Of a DNA stretch of 64,000 bases, positions 61,764-64,000 are shown piece after piece (positions within the stretch are counted from its first letter, which is position 1; each line of letters begins with the position of its first letter). Under the pieces are notes generated by a model, which saw nothing but the letters and a program-made list of their open reading frames with translations, was not told the DNA's origin and did no database searches. The translations under genes and the position numbers were made by a program. The DNA comes from an uncultured Lachnobacterium sp. (GTDB lineage Bacteria > Bacillota > Clostridia > Lachnospirales > Lachnospiraceae): assembly GCA_900550545.1 (NCBI GenBank), contig URSS01000008.1, positions 1 to 64,000 of the forward strand, in the 5' to 3' direction.

Positions 61764-63842
61764 ATGATTAAATTTGGAAAAGGGGTCGTTAAATGTCGGT
61801 TCCTGATTCTGATTCTGGCGTTTTTGTTACTGATTCCATCAGCAATCGGTTACATAAAGACCAGAATTAACTATGATATCCTTTCTTATCTTCCAGGGGA
61901 GATCGAGACAATGAAAGGACAGGACATTCTTTTGGATGAGTTTGGAACAGGTGCTTTTTCGTTCGTAGTCGTTGAGGGTATGAATGACAAAGATCTGGAA
62001 AAAATTGCAGATGAGATTGAAGATGTACCTCATGTAAAGAATGTTATCTGGTATGGATCGGTAATGGATTTCAGCATTCCACGTGAAGCGTTACCGGATG
62101 ATATCTACAATTTCTTTAATAATAAGGATGCAGACAGCCAGTTGATGGCAGTTTTATTTGATGAGTCCATGTCATCGGATGGAACAATGGATGCCATTCA
62201 GGAAATCAATGATCTGGTTGGTAAACAGTGTTTTGTCAGTGGTATGGCATCGGTAAACAATGACATCCGTAAGCTGGCAGAAGATGAGAGTGTGATCTAT
62301 GTATTGATCGCCGTTATTCTTTCACTGATCGTTTTATCTTTGACTATGGATTCTGCATTAGTTCCATTCCTGTTTTTGATCAGTATCGGAATGGCAATCA
62401 TATATAACCTCGGATCGAACGTGATTATGGGAGAAATCTCGTACATAACGAAGGCATTGGCAGCGGTCCTGCAGCTTGGTGTTACTATGGATTATTCTAT
62501 TTTCCTGTGGCACAGTTATCAGGAACAGCAGGAGCGGTTTGATGGTGACAAAAATCGAGCCATGGCACATGCCATTTCCAACACCATTACTTCTGTTGTA
62601 AGTAGTTCTATCACAACAGTAGCCGGATTCCTTGCATTGTGCTTTATGAGTTTCACATTAGGACTCGACCTTGGTATTGTTATGGCAAAAGGTGTTGTAT
62701 TCGGTGTAATCGGTTGTGTAACAATTCTTCCATCATTGATTCTTGTATGTGACAAAGCAATCGAGAAGACAAAGCACAGAGTAATTCTTCCGGATATGAG
62801 CAGAATTGCAGGATGGATTACAAACCACTACATTGTATTCGTTATCGCATTCCTTGTAGTTTTAGTTCCTGCAATCTACGGTTACACACATACAGATGTG
62901 TACTACGACCTGACCGGAACATTGCCGGAGACATTCAGCAGTAAAGTCGGTAATGACAAGCTGACCGAGCAGTATCAGATGGGTGCAACACACATGGTAC
63001 TGGCAAAAAGTGATCTGTCAAAGAAAGACAGTATGAATATGATCGATGATATCAAGAAGGTAGATGGTGTTAAGCTTGCAGCTTCTCTTGATTCCATTAT
63101 GGGACCGGATATTCCAGAAGAGATGATTCCGGATGATATCAAGGAAGTTTTCAAGAGTGGCAATTACCAGATGATGGTCATCGTTTCCGAATATGCTTCC
63201 GCGACAGATGAAGTAAACAAACAGTGTGACGAGATCAATAAGATCATTAAGAAATACGATGACACAGCGATGCTTATTGGAGAAGCCCCATGTACGAAGG
63301 ATTTGATTGAAATCACGGATGTGGATTTCAAGAACGTAAGTATTATTTCCATAGGAGCAATTTTCCTGATCATTGCGATTGTATTTAAGTCCATTACACT
63401 GCCGATCATTTTGGTATGTGTTATTGAATTTGCAATCTTTATCAATATGGGTATTCCGGCATACACCGGAACGGTATTACCGTTTATCGCGTCAATCGTT
63501 ATCGGAACCATTCAGCTGGGTGCAACGGTCGACTATGCAATCCTTATGACGAATAAGTATAAGAAGAATCGTTTCCGTGGAATGGAGAAGAAAGAAGCAA
63601 TCACAGATGCATTGAGTAAATCGATTCAGTCCATTATCGTCAGTGCATTGAGCTTTTTCGCAGCAACGTTCGGTGTAGGAATGTATTCTAATATTGATAT
63701 GATTGGTTCTTTGTGTATGTTAATGGCACGAGGTGCAATCATCAGTATGATCGTTGTTATCTTTATACTTCCATCCATGTTGATGGTATTTGACCGTGTG
63801 ATTTGTGCAACAAGCGCAGGTTTCCGTAGCAAGAATAAATAG
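61764..63842 (+). CDS. MMPL/RND-family membrane transporter
   Basis: 692 residues from ATG 61764 behind GGTGAG. Two copies of a layout with one N-terminal helix, an extracellular domain (INYDILSYLPGEIETMKG; DLTGTLPETFSS) and a five-helix block. The core motif is GVTMDYSIFLWHSY in the first half and GATVDYAILMTNKY in the second. It moves lipids or amphiphiles across the membrane. Downstream of a TetR gene and upstream of an exported protein cut by the window edge. Confidence 0.88.
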   Translation: MIKFGKGVVKCRFLILILAFLLLIPSAIGYIKTRINYDILSYLPGEIETMKGQDILLDEFGTGAFSFVVVEGMNDKDLEKIADEIEDVPHVKNVIWYGSVMDFSIPREALPDDIYNFFNNKDADSQLMAVLFDESMSSDGTMDAIQEINDLVGKQCFVSGMASVNNDIRKLAEDESVIYVLIAVILSLIVLSLTMDSALVPFLFLISIGMAIIYNLGSNVIMGEISYITKALAAVLQLGVTMDYSIFLWHSYQEQQERFDGDKNRAMAHAISNTITSVVSSSITTVAGFLALCFMSFTLGLDLGIVMAKGVVFGVIGCVTILPSLILVCDKAIEKTKHRVILPDMSRIAGWITNHYIVFVIAFLVVLVPAIYGYTHTDVYYDLTGTLPETFSSKVGNDKLTEQYQMGATHMVLAKSDLSKKDSMNMIDDIKKVDGVKLAASLDSIMGPDIPEEMIPDDIKEVFKSGNYQMMVIVSEYASATDEVNKQCDEINKIIKKYDDTAMLIGEAPCTKDLIEITDVDFKNVSIISIGAIFLIIAIVFKSITLPIILVCVIEFAIFINMGIPAYTGTVLPFIASIVIGTIQLGATVDYAILMTNKYKKNRFRGMEKKEAITDALSKSIQSIIVSALSFFAATFGVGMYSNIDMIGSLCMLMARGAIISMIVVIFILPSMLMVFDRVICATSAGFRSKNK

Positions 63843-63856
63843 GAGGTTGATTCATT

Positions 63857-64000
63857 ATGAAGTTACCAGAATTAAAAAAGAAATTCAGAAATAGATATGC
63901 AATCAAAATTGTAGCAGGCGTTCTTACCGTTGCACTGCTTGGAAGCAGCATGACGGCAGTTGCAGTACAGGCAGACCAGAAAGAAGGCGCAACGGTAGAG
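63857..64000 (+). CDS. Exported protein, N-terminal part (cut by window edge)
   Basis: 48 residues are visible. KLPELKKKFRNRYAIK is basic, followed by a hydrophobic stretch (VAGVLTVALLGSSMTAVAV) and QADQKEGATVE, so it is a signal peptide or anchor. AGGAGG precedes the ATG by 10 bp. It is probably a partner of the MMPL transporter; the rest is out of view. Confidence 0.7.
   Translation, partial: MKLPELKKKFRNRYAIKIVAGVLTVALLGSSMTAVAVQADQKEGATVE

Noticed and set aside
1..64000. tRNA, rRNA, insertion sequence or prophage genes
   Set aside because: No cloverleaf, rRNA-like stretch, transposase, integrase or phage structural protein was noticed. This was by reading, not by a covariance or profile search.

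Overview
The window looks like chromosomal DNA from an anaerobic low-GC Firmicute of the Lachnospiraceae type. Genes are packed in short operons with AGGAGG-type ribosome sites. The transketolase is split into two subunits, sulfur metabolism relies on ferredoxin-type proteins, and 4-aminobutyrate aminotransferase and iron-ADH genes sit side by side. I saw no rRNA, tRNA, phage or insertion sequence. Genus-level assignment is not possible from what I can see.

Layout. 1-2.7 kb: class III (GABA-type) aminotransferase with iron alcohol dehydrogenase. 2.7-3.4 kb (minus): secreted Ig-like/barnase ribonuclease. 3.6-6.3 kb: deoxynucleoside catabolism (uridine phosphorylase, deoB, deoC). 6.3-8.4 kb (minus): MATE exporter and DeoR-type repressor, divergent from a transaldolase/split-transketolase operon (8.7-11.1 kb). 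11.2-16.4 kb: ROK regulator and a polyol/sugar operon (Zn-dehydrogenase, VOC protein, GPH transporter, PfkB kinase). 16.4-18.6 kb: membrane XRE regulator, a DUF3990/DUF3791-like pair that resembles a toxin-antitoxin module, and a Dabb protein. 18.7-23.9 kb: zinc-ribbon/TPM membrane pair, DXS-like enzyme behind a MerR-type promoter, and a thioredoxin reductase-like flavoprotein without NADPH motifs.

24.1-41.4 kb is a large sulfur-assimilation locus. The first operon holds cysK, the sulfate ABC transporter, an AprAB-type APS reductase and CysDN. The second holds metY, a siroheme sulfite reductase, TusA, thioredoxin, a ThiS-like carrier ending GG-SF, a ThiF-like activator, a JAMM protease, TrxB and an Rrf2 regulator. 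Read together they take sulfate to APS, sulfite and sulfide, then to cysteine (CysK, with CysE at 57.5 kb) and to homocysteine through a protein thiocarboxylate, as in the HcyS/HcyF/HcyD/MetY system of Wolinella. An ECF sigma/anti-sigma pair separates the two operons. Two unexplained non-coding structures sit here: a 51-bp-period array of alternating GGACAT/ATGTCC half-sites directly after cysN (33614-33849), and three tandem copies of a two-hairpin element with compensatory changes between thiF and the JAMM gene (39340-39563).

41.5-51.4 kb: Nudix hydrolase, small alarmone synthetase, XRE regulator, BlaI/BlaR1-type pair, a broken DUF3800 remnant, Na+-dependent amino-acid symporter, ThrH-type phosphatase, membrane protein, D,D-carboxypeptidase and a DUF2075 ATPase. 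51.4-55.1 kb: pantothenate operon (DUF2520 reductase-like, panB, panC, panD) behind two tandem pan-type RNA stems, each with two bulged adenines on opposite strands. 55.1-64 kb: zinc-ribbon membrane protein, YhfC-type protease, EamA transporter, cysE, SseB, YbaK deacylase (minus), DUF308, a small hypothetical, TetR regulator, MMPL transporter and the start of an exported protein cut by the window edge.
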